From the NCBI GenBank assembly GCA_002491565.1, contig DKWE01000045.1, forward strand, positions 4,975-68,974: a stretch of 64,000 nucleotides of DNA, in the 5' to 3' direction. This document shows, piece after piece, positions 17,041 to 25,048 of the stretch; position 1 is the first letter of the stretch, and each line of letters opens with the position of its first letter. A program made the translations under genes and the position numbers. This stretch comes from Lachnospiraceae bacterium UBA7160. Its GTDB lineage: Bacteria; Bacillota; Clostridia; Lachnospirales; Lachnospiraceae. The notes beneath the pieces were generated by a model that saw only the letters and a program-made list of their open reading frames with translations, made no database searches and had not been told where the DNA came from.

Positions 17041-17079
17041 AAACATTTGTTTGCTTTTCCGGGTTGGATATGGTATACT
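17041..17079 (+). promoter_or_regulatory. lexA promoter with probable LexA operator
   Basis: TTGCTT at 17051-17056, 17 bases, TATACT at 17074-17079. Overlapping the -35 box is AAACATTTGTTT (17041-17052), one base from the clostridial LexA consensus GAAC-N4-GTTT. The position would block RNA polymerase, so self-repression of lexA is expected. Confidence 0.6.
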
Positions 17080-17108
17080 GGATAAAACTTACGAATGGAG
17101 GTTCATCC

Positions 17109-17726
17109 ATGATGGAAGGAAGACCGCTTTCAAAAAAGCAGGAAGAGATTCTGAATTATATCAAAGCTGAGATTCTGGAGCGCGGATTTCCGCCGGCGGT
17201 GCGTGAGATCTGTCAGGCGGTCGGGCTAAAGTCTACCTCTTCGGTACACTCACATCTCGAATCTCTGGAACGAAATGGATACATACGCAGGGATCCGACG
17301 AAGCCTCGAGCGATTGAGATTCTTGACGACTCATTTAGTATGATTCGCCGGGAAATGGTAAATGTACCGATCGTCGGGACAGTGGCAGCCGGACAGCCGA
17401 TTCTGGCGGAACAGAATATCGACGGATATTTCCCGATACCCGCGGAATATATGCCGAATGAACAGTCCTTCATGTTGAAAGTCAAAGGCGAGAGTATGAT
17501 CAATGCCGGTATTATGAACGGAGACAACGTACTTGTCCGGCAGCAGGCTACGGCGCAGAATGGCGACATTATCGTCGCCCTGATCGATGATTCTGCGACA
17601 GTAAAGACCTATTACAAGGAACATGGCTATTGCCGGCTTCAGCCGGAGAACGATACAATGGAGCCGATCATTGTAAAAGAATGCCAGATACTGGGCAAGG
17701 TTTTCGGAGTCTTTCGCTTCTTCTGA
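17109..17726 (+). CDS. lexA: LexA repressor
   Basis: The 205-residue SOS repressor has an N-terminal winged helix (residues 1-70; FPPAVREICQAVGLKSTSSVHSHL) and a C-terminal S24 peptidase domain. The self-cleavage site is the Ala-Gly in GTVAAGQPI, the catalytic Ser lies in KGESMINAGI and the catalytic Lys in ATVKTYYKE. RecA-stimulated self-cleavage after DNA damage relieves repression. The start is the first of two adjacent ATG codons, behind AATGGAGG. The longer frame would start upstream of the ribosome site and is rejected. A probable LexA box overlaps its own promoter. Confidence 0.95.
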   Translation: MMEGRPLSKKQEEILNYIKAEILERGFPPAVREICQAVGLKSTSSVHSHLESLERNGYIRRDPTKPRAIEILDDSFSMIRREMVNVPIVGTVAAGQPILAEQNIDGYFPIPAEYMPNEQSFMLKVKGESMINAGIMNGDNVLVRQQATAQNGDIIVALIDDSATVKTYYKEHGYCRLQPENDTMEPIIVKECQILGKVFGVFRFF

Positions 17727-17874
17727 AGCCTTGTTCCGTTGACGAAGAATTCTTTCGCGGAATAAGTACGCTCATCTGAAACGCTTCTTTCGAACGCGTT
17801 TAGGAGACGTATGCCGCATGGAAAGGACATGGAAAAAGAGAAACAGCAATAAAAGAAACACTTTATCAAGTATA

Positions 17875-17976
17875 AAGAGGGTGTCGCAAAATAGCAGAAC
17901 GCTACAAGTTTTGGTACATGTCCGCTCGGCCAAGTACCTGAGCTTGCGTTCTAACCGCATTTTGCGACACCCTCTT
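17875..17976. repeat. 102-bp transposon-like palindrome
   Basis: AAGAGGGTGTCGCAAAAT (17875-17892) and its exact complement at 17959-17976 form 18-base terminal inverted repeats. Inside, AGAACGC faces GCGTTCT and GGTAC faces GTACC. The ends resemble the terminal GGGTGTCGCAAAA of some insertion sequences (IS1182-like, from memory), so a non-autonomous miniature element is likely. As RNA it is a strong hairpin and could also end lexA or sseB transcripts. It occupies most of the useful sequence in the 306-base gap between lexA and the sseB-like gene; no gene was found there and no clear target duplication was seen. Confidence 0.6.
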
Positions 17977-18032
17977 CTTCCTTTTATCTTGTCTGCTCAT
18001 TGAGAGCCGACTGGCAATTTAAAATAAGCCTG

Positions 18033-18887
18033 TCAATTCTCCTCTGTCGGTACTTCTTCCGGCGCCGACACTGGTACAGGTGCCGGAGTCCCGACGCCAA
18101 AACGTTTTGGAAGTCCCTCGATCAGCTCCTTCGGCATCGCAATGTGGAAGCCAGCCGGATTCAGAAGATACCCCTTGGACTCCGGAATCATCAGCTTGCT
18201 CAGATTCGCAAACGGAATCGCAAGCGCTTTAAACTTGTTCTCACGGTTGAATTTTGCAAGCTCATTGGGATCCGTAAAGAGCGGCTGGAGTACATCCCCA
18301 TTTTTGTTTTTCAGGATCGGAAGACGATACTGGCGGTTCTTCAGCTTCTCTGCATCACTCTCCGGTCCTTCCAGAAGCTCAATCGGCACGATGTAGCGCG
18401 CCTTAACCAGATTGGCAGCGAGCTCCTCTTCCAGATCCTTCAGATTCTTCTCTTCATTCGGAATCGGTCTGGAAGCCTCCTGCATGAAGTATAGCCCGGT
18501 CAGCTGCAGCTCTGCATTGATGATCGGCTGCTTTTCCTTCGGCAGCTTTGAGAAGTCCGGACGCCTGACGAGCTCCTCCAGCTCCAGCAGCTCTTTTCCT
18601 CCTTCACTGACAAACACCAGCTCATTCACTCCGATCGTAAAGAGCATGGAAAAGAACGGAAGGAACCGGTTATTCGGATATTTGATGCCGCGCAGAAGGA
18701 TCTTCTTCTCCGTATAGGGCTTTGCAAACTCCTGAAGTTGTGCCTCGGTGTCAAAAATCCAGATCTGGTCATTGTACGTCTCCGGATCGCAGATAACAAA
18801 CGGCATATTGGTAAATGCGCAGTATGCGACAATCATCTCTTCCTTTTTCTGAATGCTTCTGATTAAAAAACTTTTGTCAATCGCCAT
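18033..18887 (-). CDS. SseB-family protein
   Basis: The 284-residue cytoplasmic protein has no signal peptide. It resembles the SseB family (enhanced serine sensitivity), with two related alpha/beta halves. The C-terminal half carries the family-like GYLLNPAGFHIAMPKELIE, and the N-terminal half AYCAFTNMPFVICDPETY and AKPYTEKKILLRGIKYP. The tail is rich in Pro, Ala and Val. The molecular role of this family in Firmicutes is not established. It starts with ATG behind GGGAGGAG. A plausible promoter, TTGACG, 16 bases, GATAAT, lies at 19010-19037 on the same strand, after the housekeeping block, so it is likely a single-gene unit. Confidence 0.72.
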   Translation of the reverse strand: MAIDKSFLIRSIQKKEEMIVAYCAFTNMPFVICDPETYNDQIWIFDTEAQLQEFAKPYTEKKILLRGIKYPNNRFLPFFSMLFTIGVNELVFVSEGGKELLELEELVRRPDFSKLPKEKQPIINAELQLTGLYFMQEASRPIPNEEKNLKDLEEELAANLVKARYIVPIELLEGPESDAEKLKNRQYRLPILKNKNGDVLQPLFTDPNELAKFNRENKFKALAIPFANLSKLMIPESKGYLLNPAGFHIAMPKELIEGLPKRFGVGTPAPVPVSAPEEVPTEEN

Positions 18888-19116
18888 GGTTCTCCTCCCA
18901 CTTCCTTACCTGTATGAAAGCCTGGACCTCCGGAATATCACACGGGACGATGCTCAGACTCTCATCTGGAATGGAATGTCTCTTCAGACACAGTTCCATC
19001 CATGTATAAATTATCAATCTAGTATAACGTCCGTCAAATAACTAGACCAGCCACGCAGGGTACTTTTTCGAATGTGCTGACACGTTCCTATGCTTACCGT
19101 ATCCGGACACGTATCA

Positions 19117-19473
19117 TTACAATTCCTCGATCGTCGTCTCTTTCCCATCACGCCAGATGCGCTCCAGATCATAGAACAGGCGGTTCTCTGTGTCAAACAC
19201 ATGCACAATGATATCGCCGTAATCCAGAAGAATCCAGTTCGCGGTGCGATAGCCCTCAGTCTGTTTCGCCGGATGTCCCGCCTTGAACAATGCTTCCTCC
19301 ACACTATCTGCCATCGCCTGAACCTGATTATGATTCGTGCCGGAAGCAATCAGAAAGTAGTCGGCAAGTACAGAGACTCCCTCAATATTGATAATCTTTA
19401 TATCCTGTGCTTTCTTTTCCGCAAGCGCCTCATAAGCCAGCTTTGCAAGCTCCTTTGACTGTTTGTCTGCCAT
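19117..19473 (-). CDS. rsfS: ribosome silencing factor RsfS
   Basis: The 118-residue protein binds L14 on the 50S subunit and blocks subunit joining when nutrients are low. Family signatures seen are DIKIINIEGVSVLADYFLIA, SGTNHNQVQAMADSVEE and NWILLDYGDIIVHVFD. The start overlaps the end of yqeK: its AGGAGG lies within that gene's last codons. The order yhbY, nadD, yqeK, rsfS is conserved in Firmicutes and supports the call. Confidence 0.94.
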   Translation of the reverse strand: MADKQSKELAKLAYEALAEKKAQDIKIINIEGVSVLADYFLIASGTNHNQVQAMADSVEEALFKAGHPAKQTEGYRTANWILLDYGDIIVHVFDTENRLFYDLERIWRDGKETTIEEL

Positions 19474-19475
19474 CG

Positions 19476-20081
19476 CTATGCCTCCTCCTTCTCTTCTATG
19501 TCTTGATTGTAGAACTGCTTGTAATAATGATACGCCTCAACCGTCTGGCGGTCAAGGCTGGTTTTTTCCTTTTCCAGATAACGTAACGTATCGCGCAGCG
19601 TCACATAAACGGCATAGTCCAGATCATGGAATGCCATATGCCGGATCTGGGGAAGGTTCTCCGCCTTTGACCTCATAGGTTCAATATAGTCAGAAAGAAA
19701 GATAATTTTTTCCAGCAGTGTCATGGCCGGTTTTCCGGTTGTATGGCACGCGATTGCGCCAAGGATTTCCTCATCTGTTACGTCATATTTCCGCTTTGCA
19801 ATGTAGGCTCCAAGGCTTGCATGCAGAAGATACGGCGACTCCTGCTCAATCTGCGAAACCGGGATGCCATACTCATGGCAAAGCTTTAGCTTTTTCTCGT
19901 TCGGGATACACTTCGCGCAGTCGTGAAGCAGACCTGCCACCTGTGCTTTCTCCAGATCCGCACCATAGCACATCGCAAGCGATGCAGCCGTATACATCAC
20001 ACCGAGTGTATGGCGGTAACGCTCCTCGTCGATATATTTCTTCAGCTTTTTCTGCATTTTTTCGAGGTTGTAGTTTCCCAT
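19476..20081 (-). CDS. yqeK: HD-domain diadenosine tetraphosphatase-like protein YqeK
   Basis: The 201-residue HD-superfamily hydrolase belongs to the group that cleaves Ap4A symmetrically to ADP. Metal ligands are visible as RYRHTLGV, GLLHDCAKCI (the HD pair) and the later HASLGA and CHTTG. The start is placed at the ATG at 20081 (AGGAAAAAAGA upstream) rather than 13 codons earlier, because the longer N-terminus is not family-like. It lies just downstream of nadD and is coupled to rsfS. Confidence 0.9.
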   Translation of the reverse strand: MGNYNLEKMQKKLKKYIDEERYRHTLGVMYTAASLAMCYGADLEKAQVAGLLHDCAKCIPNEKKLKLCHEYGIPVSQIEQESPYLLHASLGAYIAKRKYDVTDEEILGAIACHTTGKPAMTLLEKIIFLSDYIEPMRSKAENLPQIRHMAFHDLDYAVYVTLRDTLRYLEKEKTSLDRQTVEAYHYYKQFYNQDIEEKEEA

Positions 20082-20153
20082 TCTTTTTTCCTGTCTATTC
20101 CGGCTAAAACCGGAACCCAAAATTCTGCCCTTCTTAACAAACTGTTATGTGCG

Positions 20154-20771
20154 TCAACAGTAAAGCTGACATGCATCAATATACTGCCATACCGCATCCG
20201 GTACATAGTAGCGGATGGAACGGCCATTCTCGCGCAGAGTCCGCAAGGTACTGGAGGCAATCGGAAGTTCCGGCATCTGCAAAAGCACAATTTTAGCATC
20301 GTACTGCTCCTTCATCTGCTGCATCTGCTTCTTCAGCTTTGCCTCATCAAATTGATCGCGGACAGCAACAGCAAGCGTACATTTCTGGCAGATCCCAGCC
20401 GGATTGTGCCAGGTAGGGAACGTCATCAGAGAATCCGCACCGACCAGAAAAAAGTATTCTGTATCCGGATGGCGGACAGTCAGTGAAGCCAGCGTATCGT
20501 CCGTATACGTATATCCATGGCGATACATTTCCTCTGAATCCAGTGAAAAATGAGGGTTCCCGGCAATTGCCAGACGCACCATCGCAAGCCGCGCCTCATC
20601 CGAAGCCCCCTCCCGCTGCTGTTTGTGCGGAGGATTGCCGGCCGGCAAAAAAAGTACCTGGTCCAGCTCCAGCTGCTCATAGGCGGATTCCGCCAGAATC
20701 AGATGTCCCAGATGGATCGGATCAAAGGTGCCTCCCATCAGACCGATACGGCGCGATTTATGATTCTCCAT
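20154..20771 (-). CDS. nadD: nicotinate-nucleotide adenylyltransferase
   Basis: NadD makes deamido-NAD from nicotinate mononucleotide and ATP. The 205-residue protein has the nucleotidyltransferase motif GGTFDPIHLGH with the HxGH pair near its N-terminus, and the C-terminal ASSTLRTLRENG version of the ISSTxIR motif. The start is ATG 20771 behind GGGAGGAAG; 27 upstream codons in the open frame carry no family features. The neighbours yqeK and yhbY are conserved. Confidence 0.94.
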   Translation of the reverse strand: MENHKSRRIGLMGGTFDPIHLGHLILAESAYEQLELDQVLFLPAGNPPHKQQREGASDEARLAMVRLAIAGNPHFSLDSEEMYRHGYTYTDDTLASLTVRHPDTEYFFLVGADSLMTFPTWHNPAGICQKCTLAVAVRDQFDEAKLKKQMQQMKEQYDAKIVLLQMPELPIASSTLRTLRENGRSIRYYVPDAVWQYIDACQLYC

Positions 20772-20948
20772 GCGTTCTTCCTCCCTGCGACTTGTGTACT
20801 CCGGCCAAGAAGTCTGACTGATTATAATCTGAGACAGTACACTGCTATGCAACCTGGTACTTTCAGCCGAACAGCGCTGTCTATCCAGCCATCTGTCATA
20901 TCTTCATCGGCTGGCGCTGCGAACTGTATACAGGCGATCAGCGCCTGT

Positions 20949-21260
20949 TTATACTTCTTTTTTCCCAGCCTTCGGGAGCTCAATTTTTTTCTTATTATCC
21001 TTACCCTCTTTGTACAGGACGATTTTCTTGCCGATAACCTGGACAACCTGCGAATGCGTCCGCTCCGCCGCCATCTGTGCGATTTCATTCGGATCATCCA
21101 TACAATTCTGCAGCACGCTGATTTTGATCAGCTCACGGGCAGCCAGTGCCTCCGCGATCGCTGCTGTATTTTCCGGTGTGAGACTCGACTTTCCAATCTG
21201 GAAAATCGGCTCCATCGTCATAGCAAGGCTCTTCAAATACGCTCTCTGTTTGCTTGTCAT
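20949..21260 (-). CDS. yhbY: YhbY-family ribosome-assembly RNA-binding protein
   Basis: This 103-residue CRM-domain protein associates with pre-50S particles. Signatures are MTSKQRAYLKSLA, PIFQIGKSSLTPENTAAI, the GxxG-like loop region, and a C-terminal VVQVIGKKIVLYK followed by a Lys-rich tail. The start is ATG 21260, with AGGAG eight bases upstream; the 17 codons before it are discarded. It lies between obg and nadD, as usual in clostridia. Confidence 0.92.
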   Translation of the reverse strand: MTSKQRAYLKSLAMTMEPIFQIGKSSLTPENTAAIAEALAARELIKISVLQNCMDDPNEIAQMAAERTHSQVVQVIGKKIVLYKEGKDNKKKIELPKAGKKEV

Positions 21261-21338
21261 ATTCACTCCTGCCTGAACTTGCATGTCTGCCTGCGCAGAC
21301 AGCTTTTCCATGTGAAAATCAGATTGCTTTACACTTGT

Positions 21339-22631
21339 TTATTTATAATATTCAAAAGACAGCCCGTAGATCCGGATCGTGTCGCCGTCCGTAACGCCAA
21401 GCGCCTCCAGCTGATCAAGAATGCCATTTTCCTTCAGAAAATTCTGGAAGAACCGGAATCCTTTTTCTGACTCCAGGTTCGTATAGCCGAGCATTTTCTC
21501 GATGCGCGGCCCTTCCACGAGATAGGTATTCGCTTCCTCTTCTGATTTCGTGACTGTGAACGGAAGATTTACCGCTTTCAGATGCAACTCCGGATCATAT
21601 TCCTGTTCAAAAACTGTCGTCTCTTTTGGAAGGGTGTCAAGCCTCTGCTTCACCGCGTAGAGGAGCTCTTTCACGCCCATGCCGCTGACTGCGGAAATCG
21701 GAAAGACCGAAATGCCCTGCGGCTTAAACGCATTGCGCAGCCGCTGCACCGGATCCTCTCCCTCCCCAGGCACGTAGGCATCCATCTTATTGGCAGCGAT
21801 AATCTGCGGACGCTTTAAAAGCGCTTCATCATAGGAAGCAAGCTCCTGATTGATCTTCTGAATATCTTCAACCGGATCGCGTCCCTCGACAGAAGCAGCG
21901 TCTACCAGGTGGATCAGCACCTTCGTCCGCTCAATATGCCGGAGAAACTCCAGGCCAAGCCCTACGCCCTCGGAAGCCCCCTCGATCAGACCGGGAATAT
22001 CCGCCATCACAAATCCGCCGCCGTCCAGATCAACCACGCCAAGGTTTGGTGACAGCGTTGTAAAATGATAATTTGCAATTTTCGGTGTCGCATTGGTAAC
22101 ACGGGAAAGCAGCGTGGATTTTCCGACATTCGGAAAGCCGATCAGACCGACATCCGCAATCACCTTCAGCTCCAGGCAGACCTCCAGCTCCCGCGCATCC
22201 TGTCCCGGCTGCGCATATTTCGGCGCCTGCATCGTGGAGGTCGCGTAGTGCATGTTGCCATTGCCCCCGCGGCCGCCTTTCAGGATCACCTGACGGCTGT
22301 TCTCGCCTGACATGTCTGCGATGACCTGTCCGCTCTCTGCTTCCTTTATCACAGTGCCCTCCGGCACCTTCAGTACAATGTCCGCACCATTCGCGCCATG
22401 GCACCGCCGCTTCTGCCCTGGCTCCCCGTCCTGCGCGGAGAATTTTCTCCTGTGACGGTAATCGACCAGCGTATTCAGACCTTTGTCTACTTCAAATATC
22501 ACATCTCCGCCCTTGCCGCCGTCGCCGCCGTCCGGACCGCCGTCCGGGACAAACAGCTCCCTGCGGAAGCTGACGTGTCCGTCGCCGCCTTTGCCGGAGC
22601 GGAGGAGAATCCTTGCTCTGTCTGCGAACAT
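21339..22631 (-). CDS. obg: GTPase Obg
   Basis: The 430-residue ribosome-associated GTPase acts in 50S assembly and stress signalling. Residues 1-158 are the glycine-rich Obg fold (GGDGGKGGDVIFEV), about 159-330 the G domain with G1 GFPNVGKST, G3 DIPGLIEGA and G4 NKMD, and about 345-425 the C-terminal OCT domain. It follows rpmA with a terminator-like hairpin in the gap, so its level may be set separately from that of the ribosomal proteins. Confidence 0.97.
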   Translation of the reverse strand: MFADRARILLRSGKGGDGHVSFRRELFVPDGGPDGGDGGKGGDVIFEVDKGLNTLVDYRHRRKFSAQDGEPGQKRRCHGANGADIVLKVPEGTVIKEAESGQVIADMSGENSRQVILKGGRGGNGNMHYATSTMQAPKYAQPGQDARELEVCLELKVIADVGLIGFPNVGKSTLLSRVTNATPKIANYHFTTLSPNLGVVDLDGGGFVMADIPGLIEGASEGVGLGLEFLRHIERTKVLIHLVDAASVEGRDPVEDIQKINQELASYDEALLKRPQIIAANKMDAYVPGEGEDPVQRLRNAFKPQGISVFPISAVSGMGVKELLYAVKQRLDTLPKETTVFEQEYDPELHLKAVNLPFTVTKSEEEANTYLVEGPRIEKMLGYTNLESEKGFRFFQNFLKENGILDQLEALGVTDGDTIRIYGLSFEYYK

Positions 22632-22658
22632 ACTGTTCCCTCTTTCTGCTTGTGAAAA

Positions 22659-22691
22659 CAGGCTTCAAACCACGTCCTGATTTGAAGCCTG
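22659..22691 (-). terminator. terminator between rpmA and obg
   Basis: CAGGCTTCAAA and TTTGAAGCCTG form an 11-pair stem with an 11-base loop and a TTTTC tail on the minus strand. It should attenuate read-through from rplU-prp-rpmA into obg. Confidence 0.72.
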
Positions 22692-22733
22692 CATTCTTTT
22701 ATTCTGCGCATCTGTGCGGGTATCCCCCGGCAC

Positions 22734-23021
22734 TTACTCTGCTTCTACCGGAAGAACGGAAACCTGCTTCTTGTCTCTTCCTTTTCTCTCGAATCTAACA
22801 ACGCCGTCTACCGTAGCGAACAGTGTATCATCACCGCCGCGGCCAACGTTCAGACCCGGATGGATCTTTGTGCCACGCTGTCTGTACAGAATGTTGCCAG
22901 CCTTTACAAACTGTCCGTCCGCTCTCTTTGCGCCAAGACGCTTTGACTCAGAATCTCTGCCGTTCTTGGTGGAACCTACTCCCTTTTTGTGAGCGAAGAA
23001 CTGAAGGTTCATCTTTAACAT
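22734..23021 (-). CDS. rpmA: 50S ribosomal protein L27
   Basis: The 95-residue L27 reaches the peptidyl-transferase centre with its N-terminus. It starts with a Firmicute-type prepeptide, MLKMNLQFF, directly before AHKKGVGSTKNGRDSE. The LQFF-AHKK junction is the known cut site for the Prp protease, whose gene is immediately upstream. The body has the family GVRFERKGRDKK-like ending. Confidence 0.97.
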   Translation of the reverse strand: MLKMNLQFFAHKKGVGSTKNGRDSESKRLGAKRADGQFVKAGNILYRQRGTKIHPGLNVGRGGDDTLFATVDGVVRFERKGRDKKQVSVLPVEAE

Positions 23022-23023
23022 AG

Positions 23024-23350
23024 TTACACCTCCCTGAATAATAAGGTAATATAGTCATTCCCATATTCTGTCTCAATATTCTGAATGCCGAATACGAGAC
23101 TATCCATCAGCAAAGAAGCTTTTGCAGAAAGCGGCTCCGGAAACGTAACCTTTAAGTACCCGCCATCCTCGGCCTGCTCAGCCTGAAACGGATCATCGGT
23201 AAACGCCTCGATCGAATTGACTGCGTTGAGTGTAAGTGCTGAAACTGCGGCGCAGACAATATCTGCACCTTCCTCCGCATACTCTGCATGTCCTTCGCTT
23301 AGAAATCCTCTGTGCTGATGTCCTGATTTCCACACTGTAAATGTAATCAT
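23024..23350 (-). CDS. prp: ribosomal-processing cysteine protease Prp
   Basis: The 108-residue protease removes the N-terminal prepeptide of L27. The catalytic pair is visible as His21 in EGHAEYAEEGADIVCAAV and Cys33 in the same stretch. It lies between rplU and rpmA, two bases before rpmA, which is the usual position. The ribosome site is weak, suggesting coupling to rplU translation. Confidence 0.95.
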   Translation of the reverse strand: MITFTVWKSGHQHRGFLSEGHAEYAEEGADIVCAAVSALTLNAVNSIEAFTDDPFQAEQAEDGGYLKVTFPEPLSAKASLLMDSLVFGIQNIETEYGNDYITLLFREV

Positions 23351-23356
23351 CCGGGA

Positions 23357-23662
23357 TTAACCATTGATCTTTTCAATCTTTACCTGTGTGTACTGCTGTC
23401 TGTGACCGTTTTTCTTGTGGTAACCCGTTTTTCTCTTGTACTTGTAAACGATGACTTTCTTCGCCTTTGCGTTCTTGACTACGGTCGCAACTACGGTTGC
23501 ACCTGCAACGTCTGCGCCAACCTTCAGTCCGTCATTGCTTACTGCAAGCACCTGATCAAACGTAACAACCTCGCCAGCTTCCACACCAAGCTTCTCTACA
23601 TTAATGATATCGCCCTCGGCTACTTTGTACTGTTTACCACCTGTTGCAATAATTGCGTACAT
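23357..23662 (-). CDS. rplU: 50S ribosomal protein L21
   Basis: The 101-residue 23S rRNA-binding protein starts MYAIIATGGKQYKVAEGD and ends with the family-like TGYHKKNGHRQ. The start is ATG 23662, behind AGGAGGTGTGCCAT, not three codons earlier. It is the first gene of the rplU-prp-rpmA unit. A strong promoter leaves an untranslated leader of about 75 bases; many Firmicutes regulate this operon by an L21-type leader, but I cannot confirm its fold here. Confidence 0.97.
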   Translation of the reverse strand: MYAIIATGGKQYKVAEGDIINVEKLGVEAGEVVTFDQVLAVSNDGLKVGADVAGATVVATVVKNAKAKKVIVYKYKRKTGYHKKNGHRQQYTQVKIEKING

Positions 23663-23745
23663 ATGGCACACCTCCTGTTATCATTACTCGCCAAATACGG
23701 TAGTCAGTTCTGACATTTATACCTCTTTGTGCGGCATACTTAAGC

Positions 23746-23774
23746 ATAATAGCATATTTGTCGACTCTAGTCAA
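23746..23774 (-). promoter_or_regulatory. promoter of the rplU operon
   Basis: On the minus strand: TTGACT, 17 bases, TATTAT, with a predicted transcript start near 23738. It lies just past the end of the RNase G-type gene. Confidence 0.82.
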
Positions 23775-23794
23775 CGGCTTTTTGCCAGAAATTT

Positions 23795-25048
23795 TCAAGT
23801 CTTTGTTATGCTTTCCGCAAGCGGACGCTCCCGCTTCTGGCGGGTAATCTCGACGAGGGACAACCGTGTCATGTCCACAAGCACGGTCCGGATGGGGTCC
23901 CGGCAAAGCTCTGCATCCAGAAGAGAAAGCAATGCCTGGTCATGTTCCGGCTGTTCGTGATTGATAAAGTCGATCAGGATGATGCCGCTCAGATTCCGGA
24001 GACGGATCTGGCGCGCAGCTTCCCTTGCAGCCTCCTGATTGATACGGAAAAAGGTCTCTTCCCGCCGCTTTCCTGCCGCACACTTACCTGTGTTGACATC
24101 GATGACGGTCAAAGCCTCCGTCGGCTGAATCACTAGATAACCGCCGGATTTGAGCCAGACGCGCTCGGACAATGCCTCGCTTAAGTGCCGCTCCAGAGCG
24201 TAACATTTCACGAGAGGCAGCATGTGGTCCTCGTAGAAGAACAGCTTTTCCAGATCTTCCGGCTGATTCTGCTCCAGATAGTTTTTCAGCTGATCAAACA
24301 GATTGGCATCGTCCGTCTGGATCCGATCCACCTCTGTGCCGCGCAGATCCTGGAGACGCTTTACAAAAGCGCCTGGCTGAGACAGCACACAGCTCCGACC
24401 GGTGCGGTACGGCACACGCCGCATCAGATCTTCGTACTGTGCGCGCAGGCGCTCCATATCATGCCACAGCGCTTCTGGTGCGGCATCGCCCGCATTCGTG
24501 CGCAGAACCCAGCCGTAGGAGCGTTGCGCGTCAGATTCGACCCTTTGCTCACACACATGTAGGGTATCAGCAGAGGAGCCTTTTTCAAACCTCCCGGCAG
24601 CTTTGACCAGTCGTTCGCGTTCTGCCTGCGGCAGCTTTGAGGATGCAGCGATGCGGCGCTCGCCAGTCGTCAGCAGCGCATATTTTCCGAAAAAGGTCAG
24701 GTTGGTTGTGACCGCCGGCGCTTTTGTCTTAATGCCCTCACGCAGCACCTGTACCAGCAGCTCGTCTCCCTCCTGAAGTAACGGGGATGTCCCTTTTTTC
24801 GTATAGATGGGCTCCTTCAGCTCGGACATAGCCAGATAGCAGACAGTACCAGGAAGGATCTCCACAAATGCAGCGCCAATATTTTTCACAATCCTCTGCA
24901 CTCTTCCGATATAAATATTCCCAAGCGGCACATTCTTCTCTTCCGGATCACAATGAATCTCAACTGCCCGGGAGCCATTCAGCAGAAAGCTCATGACCTG
25001 TCCTTCCATCCGCGTGATCAGCAGTTCTTTTTCCGCCTTCATGCGCAT
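23795..25048 (-). CDS. rng: ribonuclease E/G family protein
   Basis: The 417-residue protein matches the catalytic part of RNase G/E. An S1 domain lies at about residues 35-120 (GNIYIGRVQRIVKNIGAAFVE), and the DNase I-like active site supplies the metal ligands in LTVIDVNTGKC and SGIILIDFIN. It would trim rRNA and decay mRNA. There is no long C-terminal degradosome scaffold. Placement between a radical-SAM pair and rplU is typical for clostridia. It overlaps the end of the upstream gene by ten bases. A second ATG two codons in is equally possible as the start. Confidence 0.92.
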   Translation of the reverse strand: MRMKAEKELLITRMEGQVMSFLLNGSRAVEIHCDPEEKNVPLGNIYIGRVQRIVKNIGAAFVEILPGTVCYLAMSELKEPIYTKKGTSPLLQEGDELLVQVLREGIKTKAPAVTTNLTFFGKYALLTTGERRIAASSKLPQAERERLVKAAGRFEKGSSADTLHVCEQRVESDAQRSYGWVLRTNAGDAAPEALWHDMERLRAQYEDLMRRVPYRTGRSCVLSQPGAFVKRLQDLRGTEVDRIQTDDANLFDQLKNYLEQNQPEDLEKLFFYEDHMLPLVKCYALERHLSEALSERVWLKSGGYLVIQPTEALTVIDVNTGKCAAGKRREETFFRINQEAAREAARQIRLRNLSGIILIDFINHEQPEHDQALLSLLDAELCRDPIRTVLVDMTRLSLVEITRQKRERPLAESITKT

